Assembly: GCF_030254645.1 (NCBI RefSeq)
Contig: NZ_CP116346.1
Coordinates: 1,530,001 to 1,594,000, forward strand
Origin: Paucibacter sediminis
GTDB taxonomy: Bacteria > Pseudomonadota > Gammaproteobacteria > Burkholderiales > Burkholderiaceae_C
DNA: 64,000 nt
Direction: 5' to 3'
Each line of letters starts with the position of its first letter. Positions within the stretch are counted from its first letter, which is position 1. This document shows positions 17,467-26,096 of this stretch, piece after piece. A program made the position numbers and the translations under genes. A model generated the notes under the pieces. That model made no database searches, was not told the origin of the DNA, and saw only the letters and a list, made by a program, of their open reading frames with translations.

Positions 17467-20128
17467 AACCGGACAGGAAGAACCAGGCCTGCTGCGAGAA
17501 CGGCGGGGCGGTGTTGAACAGGTTCTTCACGCCGGCGCGCAGGGTCAGCGCGGCGTTGAACTTCCAGGCCCCGGTCAGATCCCACAGCGAGTAGGCGCCC
17601 ACCTGGCGATCGACCTTGCCGATCACGGTCTGGTCCGTGTAGGCGGACAGGTAGCTGTTGGACAGCGTGGCGCTCCAGGGGCCCTGCTCCCAGTCCGCCG
17701 CCAGCGTATGGCGCCAGCGCTGCACCACGCCATCGTTGATGAAGTGGCCCAGGTTGCTGATGTAGGGATCGCCATTGCCGGTCTGCTGCTTGGACTCCAG
17801 CGTCCAGGTGCCATTCAGCCGCAGGCCGAAGGTGCCGATGCTGCTCTTCAGGCCCGACAGCGCCACGCCCAGGTCCAGGCCCGAGATCTTCTGGCGGCCG
17901 CGGTTTTCCTTCACCAGGTCGATATGGTCGATCACACCGTCCTCGTCGCGGTGCACCAGGCTGCCGTATTTGTCGAGATGGGCCAGGATGGAATCCACCC
18001 CCAGGGTGCTGATCAGCTCGCGCTTCTGGATGTTCCAGTAGTCGAGGCTGAAGTTCATGCCGCGCTGCGGCTCCAGCACCGCGCCCAGCGAGAACTGGCG
18101 CGAGCGCTCGGGCTTGAGCTTGGGGTTGCTGAACTGGAAGGTGGCCCAGGTGTCGGAACAGTCGGTCACGGTGTTGCCGGGGTCGGCGGCCATGCACACC
18201 GGGTCCACCAGGGTGGCGGCGGTGCCCTGGGTGACCGGGCGGTAGAGGTCCGACAGGCTGGGCGCCCGGAAGCCCGCGCCCACCGAGGCGCGCAGCAGCA
18301 GCTCCTTGGACGGCACGTATTTCAGGCCCAGCTTGGGGCTGGTGGCGCTGCCGGTAACCTGGTAGCGCTCGTAGCGCAGCGCGGCCTGCAGCTCCAGCTC
18401 CTTGGTGACCGGCGCGCTGAGCTCGGCGAACACGCCGGCCACCTTGCGCGAATGGCCGAAGTCGGCATCCGGGCCCTGCGAGGTCTCGCCCAGGATCAGG
18501 TCCTGCGCCAGCGCATCGGACTGGCGGTAGTTCTGCTTCTCGCGGCGGAATTCGCCGCCCAGGGCCAGGGCCAGGTCGCCGCCGGCCAGGGCCCCGAGCG
18601 CGCGGCTGGCCTTGAAGTCCAGGCTGTCCATGCTGCCTTCGGCGCGCCGCACCTCGCCGCGGATCTGCGCCGCCTCGTACAGCGCCAGGCCGGCCGCGCT
18701 GGAGGGGCCGAAGGGGTTGAGCGTGCCGGCGGCAAAGCCGTCGCGGATCATGGGCTCGTTGAGATAGCCCTGGTGGTCGCGATCGGAGACGGTGCTGCTG
18801 CTGTGGTTGAAGGCGACCTCGTAGTCCCACTTGGCGAGCGTGCCGTTCACGCCGGCCACATAGCGCTGGTTGGTCGACACCAGCTCGCTGGTGCGCAGGC
18901 CGGCCTCGCTGAGCCGGGTGCGCACGGTCATGATGCGGTCTTCGTCATCGGCCGCCAGCTTGGCCAGGCTGGTGCCGGCCAGCGCGGGCACCTTGGACAC
19001 GTCCATGTCGGCATCGACGCGATTCGGCGTGCCGGTGTACAGGGTCTTGGAGCGGCTCAGCGAGGCCTCGGCAAAGAACTGGTGGCCGCTGCCCAGGTCG
19101 AACACGCCGCGCCCGAACAGGCTGGCCTTGTCGGACTCCGGGTAGAGCTCGATGTCGCGCATGTAGTCGTAGGTACAGCCGTCCACGCCGCCGATGCCGT
19201 CCGGCAGGTAGAGCGAGGAGGGCCCATTGCAGCCCTTGGCCGCGGCCGGGTTGATGGTGCGGCTGCTGATGACGCTCTTGCCATTGGTGGAGAAGCCGTC
19301 GGCGATGAGCGTCCTGCGCTGGCTGCTGCTGAGCCGGATATTGCCGGGGAAGGAGGCGCTGGAGAGCAGGTCCGGCAGGCGCTCGGGGATCTTCAGCTCG
19401 TCGATGAACTTGCGCTGGTTGGCGTTCAGGCTGCTGGTGCGCTGCAGGTCGATCACGCCGAACACATTGAAGCCGTCGCGGCTCACGTCGCCAGCGCCGC
19501 CGGCCACCGAGGCGGTGCGCTTGGCTCCGCCGCCCTCGCTGGTGCCGCCGGCACTGGCATTGAGCTCGACGCCGCGGTAGTCCTTGCGGGTGATGAAGTT
19601 GATCACGCCGCCGATGGCATCGCTGCCGTAGAGCGCCGAGGCGCCGTCCAGCAGCACCTCGACGCGCTGGATCGCAGCGGCCGGAATGCTGTTGAGGTCC
19701 ACGCCCGAGGCATCGCCGGGCGAGGCGAAGTTGGCCATGCGCCGGCCGTTCAGCAGCACCAGCGTGGACGACACGCCGATGCCGCGCAGATTGGCGCCAT
19801 TCATGCCCATCTGGTCGCGGAAGCCGCCGTAGCCGATGCTGCCGCCATCGGTCAGGTTGCTGGCGCTGGCGCTGAGCCGGGCGACGATCTCGGCCGCGGT
19901 GGTGAGGCCCTGCTTGGTGATGTCCTCGCGGCTGATCACCTGCACCGGCAGCGCGCCCTCGCTCTCCAGGCGCTTGATGGCGGAGCCGGTGATCTCCACG
20001 CGGTTCAGCGTGTCGGTGCTCTGCGCCCAGGCCGGCAGGGCCAGCATCAGGGCCGCGGCCAGCGCGGTGCTGCGCATTTGCGGCGGCAGCGAAGATGCGG
20101 CGAGGTAGGGGCGCAGGGCTGGTTTCAT
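17399..20128 (-). CDS. TonB-dependent outer-membrane receptor, candidate uptake channel for cyanophycin products
   Basis: A 909-residue receptor with GGAGAA before the ATG. The signal peptide ends at PAWAQ. VEITGSAIKR opens the plug, and the plug continues with LRGIGVSSTLVLLNGRRM and SALYGSDAIGGVINFITRKDY. The barrel ends in YQFR with the terminal aromatic-plus-one pattern. VEITGS(A/R)IKR-type receptors are common for peptides and plant or polymer fragments and do not resemble siderophore receptors. It is divergent from the exported cyanophycinase and shares a 267-bp promoter region carrying ArgR-box-like sites. Transport of beta-Asp-Arg or larger cyanophycin pieces is inferred from this position only. 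Confidence 0.92.
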   Translation of the reverse strand: MKPALRPYLAASSLPPQMRSTALAAALMLALPAWAQSTDTLNRVEITGSAIKRLESEGALPVQVISREDITKQGLTTAAEIVARLSASASNLTDGGSIGYGGFRDQMGMNGANLRGIGVSSTLVLLNGRRMANFASPGDASGVDLNSIPAAAIQRVEVLLDGASALYGSDAIGGVINFITRKDYRGVELNASAGGTSEGGGAKRTASVAGGAGDVSRDGFNVFGVIDLQRTSSLNANQRKFIDELKIPERLPDLLSSASFPGNIRLSSSQRRTLIADGFSTNGKSVISSRTINPAAAKGCNGPSSLYLPDGIGGVDGCTYDYMRDIELYPESDKASLFGRGVFDLGSGHQFFAEASLSRSKTLYTGTPNRVDADMDVSKVPALAGTSLAKLAADDEDRIMTVRTRLSEAGLRTSELVSTNQRYVAGVNGTLAKWDYEVAFNHSSSTVSDRDHQGYLNEPMIRDGFAAGTLNPFGPSSAAGLALYEAAQIRGEVRRAEGSMDSLDFKASRALGALAGGDLALALGGEFRREKQNYRQSDALAQDLILGETSQGPDADFGHSRKVAGVFAELSAPVTKELELQAALRYERYQVTGSATSPKLGLKYVPSKELLLRASVGAGFRAPSLSDLYRPVTQGTAATLVDPVCMAADPGNTVTDCSDTWATFQFSNPKLKPERSRQFSLGAVLEPQRGMNFSLDYWNIQKRELISTLGVDSILAHLDKYGSLVHRDEDGVIDHIDLVKENRGRQKISGLDLGVALSGLKSSIGTFGLRLNGTWTLESKQQTGNGDPYISNLGHFINDGVVQRWRHTLAADWEQGPWSATLSNSYLSAYTDQTVIGKVDRQVGAYSLWDLTGAWKFNAALTLRAGVKNLFNTAPPFSQQAWFFLSGYDPSYTDTRGRFFYLSAQYQFR

Positions 20129-20227
20129 GCTTGCTTCTCCAAGGGGGTGACGGGCAATTGAACGACGGAACGCGCCGGGCCAGTCTAGGAACAGCCGGCC
20201 CCGCGATCACCACGGGTTTCCGCGCCA

Positions 20228-20269
20228 AGTCGCTTGCTTGCAACTGGCTGTCGCTTCAAGGCAAGCCGC
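20228..20269 (+). promoter_or_regulatory. ArgR-box-like tandem site facing the cyanophycinase operon
   Basis: AGTCGC-N8-AA-N5-TGTCGC-N8-AA-N5 occupies 20228-20269. From memory, the Pseudomonas aeruginosa ArgR (AraC-family) site is two direct half-sites TGTCGC-N8-AA-N5. Here the second half matches all eight specified bases and the first differs at one. It lies 127-168 bp upstream of the cyanophycinase ATG. Confidence 0.65.
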
Positions 20270-20280
20270 GCTGCGGCCGC

Positions 20281-20317
20281 TTGCGTGGAAGCGACATGTA
20301 GTTTTTCAATTGCGCGG
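20281..20317 (-). promoter_or_regulatory. ArgR-box-like site in the opposite orientation, facing the TonB receptor
   Basis: On the minus strand TGTCGC-N8-AA (20296 down to 20281) is a perfect half-site. A weaker partner precedes it at the correct 5-base spacing, with AA at 20303-20302 conserved and CCGCGC in place of TGTCGC. Together with the plus-strand site it would give ArgR control of both divergent units. Confidence 0.5.
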
Positions 20318-20395
20318 CCGGCAGCGCCCCGCATGGCCGGGGCCATGCTGCGCTGCCATCATCGGCACCTAACGCGGCACTTGGCCATCACCAGC

Positions 20396-21808
20396 ATGCA
20401 AAGCAACTCCCGACACCCCCTGAGACTCGGCGCGCAAGGCCTGACCCTCTTGCTGGCCAGCGCCTGCTGGCTGGCCGCGCAGGCCGCCACGCCCAGCGCC
20501 GCCAAGACGCCGCCCGCGCCCAAGACCCCGCCGGCGATCAGCCATGTGCTGGCCGCGCCGCCCGCCAGCGATGCGGCCGAGCCGGCCATCAAGGGCCATG
20601 CGGTGCCGATCGGCGGGGCGCTGAAGTCCGACAACGACGAGGTCTGGGGCCGGCTGGTGAGCCTGGCCGGCGGCAAGGGCGCGCGCTTCGTGGTGTTCGG
20701 CACCGCCGCGGAAGATCCGGAAAGCAGCGCCAAGCAGGTGGTGGAGCTGCTGCAGCGCCGCGGTGCGGTGGCCGAGGCTCTGCCAGTGGCGCCCAAGTTC
20801 GGCTGGGTGGACCTCAACAAGGTGGTGCGCGACCCGGCCCTGATCGCCAAGGTGCGCAATGCCAAGGGCGTGTTCTTCACCGGCGGCTCGCAGGAGCGCA
20901 TCGTCGACGTGCTCTACCCCGGCGGCCATGCCACGCCCATGCTCGACGCGATCTGGGACGTCTACCGCCGCGGCGGTGTGGTGGCCGGCACCTCGGCCGG
21001 CGCCGCCATCATGAGCAAGGTGATGTTCCGCGACGCACCCAGCGTCATCAGCATCATGAAGGGCAAGTGGACCGAGGGCAAGCAGATCGACCGCGGCCTC
21101 GGCTTCGTCGGCCCCGATCTGTTCGTCGACCAGCATTTCCTCAAGCGCGGCCGCTTCGGCCGCATGATCCCGCTGATGATGGCCAAGGGCTACAAGCTGG
21201 GCCTGGGCGTGGAGGAGAACTCGGCCGCGGTGATTCGCGGCGACGAGGTCGAGGTGATCGGCGGCAAGGGTGCCCTGCTGGTGGATCTGACCGACGTGAA
21301 GAGCGACCCGACCCTGGGCGCGCTCAACCTCACCAATGCGCGCCTGACCTATCTGGACCATGGCGACCGCTTCAACCTGAAGACGCGCGTCACCACGCCG
21401 TCAGCCCTGAAGCTGCGCAGCCAGAGGCTGGAGCCCGGCGCGCCCGACTTCAAGCCCTATTACACCGACCCGCTGTTCTATTCCGACATGCTAGGCGATT
21501 CGGCGATCTCCAACGCGATGAGCTACCTGATCGACAGCAACCTGCCCGAGGTGCGCGGCATCAGCTTCGAGGCCGCGCCCAAGCCGGGCGAGAGCCTGGC
21601 CGAGCTGGGTTTCGTGTTCCGCCTCTACAAGGGCCCCGGCAGCATAGGCTGGAGCACCGACGAGCTGGGCCCCGAGGACTACACCGTCATCAACCTCTAC
21701 CTCGACATCACCCCGGTGCGCCTGCCGCAGCCGCTCTACGGCCCCTGGGCGCCGGCCAACCGCGGCACCAGCCCCGCCGCGACCGAGCGCGACGGCAGCG
21801 CGCAATAG
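20396..21808 (+). CDS. cphB: Exported cyanophycinase (peptidase S51)
   Basis: From ATG 20396 the product is 470 residues; the frame is open from 20234 and no strong ribosome-binding site decides the start. A hydrophobic signal (LGAQGLTLLLASACWLAAQAA) is followed by a Pro/Ala linker and the S51 domain. The nucleophile Ser200 sits in GTSAGA. FTGGSQERI, DQHFLKRGRFGR and GLGVEENSA are the expected substrate-binding and catalytic segments of cyanophycinase, not of dipeptidase E. Cyanophycinase cuts the poly-Asp backbone exolytically to beta-Asp-Arg. About 170 residues follow the S51 core and have no family I know. Export implies action on external polymer. Confidence 0.9.
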   Translation: MQSNSRHPLRLGAQGLTLLLASACWLAAQAATPSAAKTPPAPKTPPAISHVLAAPPASDAAEPAIKGHAVPIGGALKSDNDEVWGRLVSLAGGKGARFVVFGTAAEDPESSAKQVVELLQRRGAVAEALPVAPKFGWVDLNKVVRDPALIAKVRNAKGVFFTGGSQERIVDVLYPGGHATPMLDAIWDVYRRGGVVAGTSAGAAIMSKVMFRDAPSVISIMKGKWTEGKQIDRGLGFVGPDLFVDQHFLKRGRFGRMIPLMMAKGYKLGLGVEENSAAVIRGDEVEVIGGKGALLVDLTDVKSDPTLGALNLTNARLTYLDHGDRFNLKTRVTTPSALKLRSQRLEPGAPDFKPYYTDPLFYSDMLGDSAISNAMSYLIDSNLPEVRGISFEAAPKPGESLAELGFVFRLYKGPGSIGWSTDELGPEDYTVINLYLDITPVRLPQPLYGPWAPANRGTSPAATERDGSAQ

Positions 21809-21819
21809 GCGGCCGGGCC

Positions 21820-22950
21820 ATGCAGATCGTCCGCCATGCCCTGCTCCCGGCCACCCCGGGGCTGACACATGAACTCATCAGCCTGCATTACGGCCGCCCC
21901 GGCCACGGGCTCAAGGCCAGCATCCAGGCCTCGTTGCACGCCGACGAGGTGCCGGGCATGCTGGTGGCCCAGCACCTGCGCGAGCTGCTGGACGAGCTGG
22001 AAGCCGCCGGCCGCATCGAGGGCGAGATCGTGCTGGTGCCGGCCGCCAACCCGCTGGGCATGAGCCAGTGGCAGCTGCGCGGCATGCAGGGCCGCTTCGA
22101 GTTCTACAGCGGCGAGAACTTCAACCGCCACTATGCCGACCTGGCCGAGCCGGTGGCACACCAGGTGCAAGGCCTGTTGGGGCCGGACCCGCTGGCCAAT
22201 GTGCAGCTGGTGCGCGCGGCGCTGCGCGAGGCGGTGGCCGCGCTGCCGGCCGGCACCGTGCTGGCCAGCCTGCGCCGCACCCTGCTGAGCCTGGCGATCG
22301 ATGCCGACATCGTGCTGGACCTGCATTGCGATGGCGAGGCCCTGCTGCATTTCTATACCGCCGAGGCGCTCTGGCCCGAGGCCGCCCTGCTGGGCCGCTG
22401 CCTGGGCGCCGAGCTGGCGCTGCTGGCCGATGCCTCGGGCGACGACCCCTTCGACGAGGCCTGCTCGATGGTCTGGGCGCGGCTGCGCGCGCGCCTGGCC
22501 AACGGCCCCAGCGCCGGCTGGCCGCTGCCGCTGGCCTGCCTGGCCGCCACCATCGAGCTGCGTGGCGAGAGCGATGTGCGCCACGAGCTGGCGCGCCGCG
22601 ACGCGCTGGCCATCGTGCATTACCTGGCCGAGCGCGGCCTCATCAGCGGCGCCGTGGCGCAGCTACCCGAGGCGGCTTGCGAGGGCCTGCCGCTGTCGGG
22701 CTCGATGCCGCTGCTGGCGCCGCAGGGCGGGGTGCTGGTGTTCCTGCGCGAGGTCGGTGCGCGCCTGCGCGCCGGCGAGCCGGTGGCCGAGCTGATCGAC
22801 CCCATCAGCGGCCAGCGCAGCATCGTCACGAGCCCCATCGACGGCCTGTTCTTCGCGCGCGAGAACCGCCGCATGGCGGTGCCCGGCATGCGCCTGGGCA
22901 AGGTGGTGGGCCGCCAGGCGCTGCGCGCCGGCAAGCTGCTGTCGGCCTGA
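21820..22950 (+). CDS. cphZ: AotO/CphZ-type beta-Asp-Arg dipeptide hydrolase (aspartoacylase/AstE superfamily)
   Basis: A 376-residue zinc hydrolase starting 11 bases after the cyanophycinase stop. Zinc ligands H40-x-x-E43 (SLHADEVPG) and H169 (LDLHCDGE) are present. Asn-Arg at GENFNR fits substrate carboxylate binding, and E246 (TIELRGE) fits the general base. The sequence resembles, as I recall it, P. aeruginosa AotO of the arginine/ornithine transport operon. AotO-type enzymes (CphZ) hydrolyse beta-Asp-Arg to Asp and Arg. Succinylglutamate desuccinylase (AstE) is the alternative within this superfamily, but the length, the FNRHYADL and SGDDPFDEACS segments, and the cyanophycinase neighbour favour CphZ. 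It is cytosolic; no signal peptide is seen. Confidence 0.82.
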   Translation: MQIVRHALLPATPGLTHELISLHYGRPGHGLKASIQASLHADEVPGMLVAQHLRELLDELEAAGRIEGEIVLVPAANPLGMSQWQLRGMQGRFEFYSGENFNRHYADLAEPVAHQVQGLLGPDPLANVQLVRAALREAVAALPAGTVLASLRRTLLSLAIDADIVLDLHCDGEALLHFYTAEALWPEAALLGRCLGAELALLADASGDDPFDEACSMVWARLRARLANGPSAGWPLPLACLAATIELRGESDVRHELARRDALAIVHYLAERGLISGAVAQLPEAACEGLPLSGSMPLLAPQGGVLVFLREVGARLRAGEPVAELIDPISGQRSIVTSPIDGLFFARENRRMAVPGMRLGKVVGRQALRAGKLLSA

Positions 22951-22983
22951 GGGACTGTGCAGCATTGGCCTTAGGATGAGTCG

Positions 22984-24006
22984 GTGCCCGGCCCGATCAA
23001 ACTGACGCGTTGCGCCTTCCTGCTGCTGCCCGGCTTCGGCCTGCAGACGCTGGCGGGCGCCATGGAGGCGCTGGCCGCCGCCAAGCAGCTGTTGGACGGC
23101 GAGGCCTACGAGAGCCTGCTGCTGGGGGCCGAGCGCAGCGTCACGGCCGGCGTGGGCGCACGCCTGCAATGCCAGCCGCTGGCCGAGCTGGGCCAGCTCG
23201 GTGACGACGCGCGCGAGCCCGGCCTGGACGCGGTGTTCGTGGTCAGCGATGGCGCCTGGCAGGAGCAGGAGGCGCTGGCGCTGGCGCCCGCGCTGCTGCC
23301 CTGGCTGCGCGCCTGCGCCGCGCGCGGGCTGGTGCTGGGCGGCCTGGGCTGCGGCGCGGCCTGGCTGGCCGAGGCCGGCCTGCTGCGCGGCTACCGCGCC
23401 ACGCTCAGCTGGCCGCATGGCGCGGCGCTGGCCGAGCGCCACCCCGAGGTGCTGCTGAGCCAGCATCTCTACGAGCTGGACCGCGACCGCCTCAGCTGCG
23501 CCGGCCAGCAGGCCAGCCAGGACCTGCTGCTGGCCTGGCTGGGCCAGCGCCACGGCGAGCGCATTGCGCAGGAGCTGGCCATGGCCCTGGGGCTGGAGCG
23601 CCTGCGCGGCCGCGACGAGCACCAGCGCCAGAGCGGCCGCCTGGGCGGCGCCGGCAACAACGGCGGCTCGGCCAAGCTGGCGGAGGCGGTGGCGCTGATG
23701 GAGGCCAATCTCGGCGAGCCGCTGTCCACCGAGGACATCGCCGGCCTGGTGGGCGTGTCGCGCCGCCAGCTGGAGCGCCTCTTCAAGCAGCATCTGGACA
23801 CCCTGCCGGCGCGCTGGTACCTGAGCCTGCGGTTGGAGCGGGCGCGCCGCATGTTGCGCCAGACCAGCCAGTCGGTGCTGCAGATCGGCCTGTCCTGCGG
23901 CTTCGCCACCGCCTCGCATTTTTCCAACGCCTACCGCGCCGGCTTTGGCTGCACGCCGCGCGAGGAGCGCAGCCGCCAGAGCCAGGCCTGGCGCCCCCCG
24001 GCATGA
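22984..24006 (+). CDS. argR: ArgR-type AraC/GlxA-family regulator of arginine catabolism
   Basis: The start is GTG at 22984, preceded by AGGA at 22973-22976; the nearby ATG at 22976 is out of frame. The 340-residue product has an N-terminal DJ-1/GATase-I-like domain (about 10-200; FLLLPGFGLQTLAGAMEAL is typical) and a C-terminal AraC HTH (about 230-335; GEPLSTEDIAGLVGVSRRQL and SVLQIGLSCGFATASHFSNA). Pseudomonas ArgR has this architecture, responds to arginine and activates aot and aru operons. Its position between cphZ-like and aruF-like genes mirrors that logic. ArgR-box-like sites lie upstream of the first gene. Confidence 0.85.
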   Translation: MPGPIKLTRCAFLLLPGFGLQTLAGAMEALAAAKQLLDGEAYESLLLGAERSVTAGVGARLQCQPLAELGQLGDDAREPGLDAVFVVSDGAWQEQEALALAPALLPWLRACAARGLVLGGLGCGAAWLAEAGLLRGYRATLSWPHGAALAERHPEVLLSQHLYELDRDRLSCAGQQASQDLLLAWLGQRHGERIAQELAMALGLERLRGRDEHQRQSGRLGGAGNNGGSAKLAEAVALMEANLGEPLSTEDIAGLVGVSRRQLERLFKQHLDTLPARWYLSLRLERARRMLRQTSQSVLQIGLSCGFATASHFSNAYRAGFGCTPREERSRQSQAWRPPA

Positions 24007-24018
24007 GGATTCGCCATC

Positions 24019-25092
24019 ATGAGTGACCACCACCCGCTGTGCCGCTACCTGCTGCGCCCGGCCCTGCCCGCCGACCTGGCGGCGCTGGAGCGCCTGGCCC
24101 ATGCCAGCGCGATCGGCATCTCCTCCCTGCCCAGCAACCGCGCGGCCCTGCAGGACAAGCTGGAGCGCTCGGCCCATGCCTTCGAAAGCGAGGACGACGC
24201 CACCGGCGAGGAGATCTATCTGTTCGTGCTGGAGGATCTGGCGCGCGACGGCGCCATCATCGGCACCAGCGGCATCGAGGCCAGCCCCGGCTTCCACGAT
24301 CGCTTCTACAGCTACCGCAACGAGTTCATCGTGCAGGTGAGCCCCGAACTGGGCACGCGCAACCGCATCCACACCCTGCACCTGTGCCACGACCTCACCG
24401 GCGTGAGCCTGCTGACCGGCTTCCACATCGACCCCGCCTATGCCGACGGCCTGGCGCCGCAGCTGCTGTCGCGCGCGCGCCTGCTCTTCATTGCGCAGTT
24501 CGCCGAGCGCTTCTCCGACCGCATCGCCTCCGAGAACCCCGGCCCGGCCGACGACAACGGCGGCTGCCCCTTCTGGGACGCGGTGGGGCGGCGCTTCTTC
24601 GACATGGACTACCCCAGCGCCGAGGCCCTCACCAGCGGCCGCAACAAGGCCTATATCGCCGAGCTGATGCCGCAGTCGCCGATCTATGTGCCGCTGCTGG
24701 ACGAGCCCGCGCAATGGGCGCTGGGCCAGCTGCACGCGGTGGGCGAGCTGCCCTTCGCCATCCTGCTGGACGAGGGCTTCGAGGCCGACACCTATATCAA
24801 CATCTACGACGGCGGCCCCACCGTGGAGGGGCGGCTGCAGACGCTCAAATCGGTGCGCCGCGCGCGCCGCCGGCCCAGCCAGGCCGGCACCCTGCAGCCC
24901 GGCGCGCGCTGGCAGCTGGTGAGCAACGGCCGGCGGCGCGACTTCCGCGCCGTGCTGCTGCCGGCCGATGCGGCACCGACGCTAACGCTCGACGAGGCCA
25001 GCGCCGCCGCGCTGGCGCTGCGCATCGGCGAGCCGGTGCTGGCGGCGGCGCTGGATTGGGCCGCGCCGGCCGGCGCAGAGGAGGCGGCATGA
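24019..25092 (+). CDS. aruF: Arginine N-succinyltransferase, alpha-type subunit (AruF/AstA)
   Basis: GAGGAT precedes ATG 24019. The 357-residue protein carries AstA-family signatures: GISSLPSNRAALQDKLERS, EEIYLFVLED, LCHDLTGVSLLTGF, NGGCPFWDAVGRRFFDMDY, AELMPQSPIYVPLL and YINIYDGGPT. AstA transfers succinyl from succinyl-CoA to the alpha-amino group of arginine, the first step of the AST pathway. The matches are closer to the alpha (AruF) than the beta subunit of Pseudomonas. The last 65 residues, rich in Ala and Arg, extend beyond the usual end. The gene overlaps the next by ATGA. Confidence 0.92.
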   Translation: MSDHHPLCRYLLRPALPADLAALERLAHASAIGISSLPSNRAALQDKLERSAHAFESEDDATGEEIYLFVLEDLARDGAIIGTSGIEASPGFHDRFYSYRNEFIVQVSPELGTRNRIHTLHLCHDLTGVSLLTGFHIDPAYADGLAPQLLSRARLLFIAQFAERFSDRIASENPGPADDNGGCPFWDAVGRRFFDMDYPSAEALTSGRNKAYIAELMPQSPIYVPLLDEPAQWALGQLHAVGELPFAILLDEGFEADTYINIYDGGPTVEGRLQTLKSVRRARRRPSQAGTLQPGARWQLVSNGRRRDFRAVLLPADAAPTLTLDEASAAALALRIGEPVLAAALDWAAPAGAEEAA

Positions 25093-26096
25093 AATCGAGC
25101 AACCTGCACGTACGCGCGGTGAGCGTCGAGGATCTGGCCCCCGGCAAAGGCGGCCTGCGCAGCCTGCTGCCCGGCGGCACCGACACGACCCTGCCCGCGC
25201 CCGAGAGCGGCGAGCAATGGCTGCTGGTGGAGCGCCTGGGCGTGGATGGCGGCCGGCCACTCGCCTGCCTGCGGCTGCGTGCCGGCATCGGCCTGCAGGC
25301 GCCGCGCCATTGGTACCACGTCGGCTGCGTCGTGCATGCGGCCAAGCCCCTGCAGCTGTTCCACCGCCAGAGCACCCTGCTGCTGGGCAGCGACCATGCC
25401 GGCGCCAGCGAGCTGGCCGACCTGTGCTGGGCGCGCGCGGGCCTGAGCCTGGCCGAGCAGGCCGCGGCGCTGCGCCTGCTGCTGCGCGCCGCCCTGCTGC
25501 AGCTGGCGCAACAGCGCCACGCGCATGGCGTGAGCCTGATCATCGAATTGCCCGGCCCGCGCGACGACGAGGGCCGCTCGCCCTTCTGGCAGGGCCTGGG
25601 CCGGCATTTCTATGCCGGCGAGATGATGGGTCATACGGCCGGCCTGGCGGCCCGCCATGGCCCCGACTGGCGCGCCCTGGTGGCCGTGCTGCTGCCGCGC
25701 CAGCCGGTCTATGCCTCCTTCCTGCCGGCGGCCACGCAGGCGGCGATCGGCCAGGTGGATGCCTCGGCCCAGCTGCTGCCGGAGCTGCTGGGCAGCGAGG
25801 GCCTGGCCTATGACCACCATGTCGGCATCATCGACGGCGGCCCGGTGTTTGCCGCCTGCATCGACCGCCTGCCGGCCCTGCTGCAGGCGCGCCGGCTGAG
25901 CCTGGCCGAGGGCGGCGACGCGGCCACGTCCGAGCCCTGGCTGCTGGCCCTGCCGGGCCAGCAGACCCTGCTGCTGCGCGGCCGGCGCGAGGGTCAGGTC
26001 TTGCGCCTGGCGCAGGCGCTGCCGGCCGACCTGCGCCTGGCCGGCGATGCGCTAGTCTGGGCCCTGCCGCTGGAGCTCAACGCAGACCCGCGTTGA
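25089..26096 (+). CDS. aruG: Arginine N-succinyltransferase, second (beta-type, AruG-like) subunit, divergent
   Basis: ATG 25089 overlaps the aruF stop (ATGA). The 335-residue product keeps the AstA frame (SPFWQGLGRHFYAGEM, AVLLPRQPVYASFLP, YDHHVGIIDGGPVF) but has drifted more than its neighbour, and its N-terminal substrate region is poorly conserved. In Pseudomonas AruF and AruG form a heteromer, so this pair fits. Later AST genes (astB, astC, astD, astE) are not in the window. The 3' end overlaps the convergent korB gene by 20 bp. Confidence 0.85.
   Translation: MKSSNLHVRAVSVEDLAPGKGGLRSLLPGGTDTTLPAPESGEQWLLVERLGVDGGRPLACLRLRAGIGLQAPRHWYHVGCVVHAAKPLQLFHRQSTLLLGSDHAGASELADLCWARAGLSLAEQAAALRLLLRAALLQLAQQRHAHGVSLIIELPGPRDDEGRSPFWQGLGRHFYAGEMMGHTAGLAARHGPDWRALVAVLLPRQPVYASFLPAATQAAIGQVDASAQLLPELLGSEGLAYDHHVGIIDGGPVFAACIDRLPALLQARRLSLAEGGDAATSEPWLLALPGQQTLLLRGRREGQVLRLAQALPADLRLAGDALVWALPLELNADPR

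Noticed and set aside
21820-22950. Annotation as succinylglutamate desuccinylase (AstE)
   Set aside because: The superfamily is right, but length, internal motifs and the cyanophycinase neighbour fit the AotO/CphZ branch better; kept only as the alternative.
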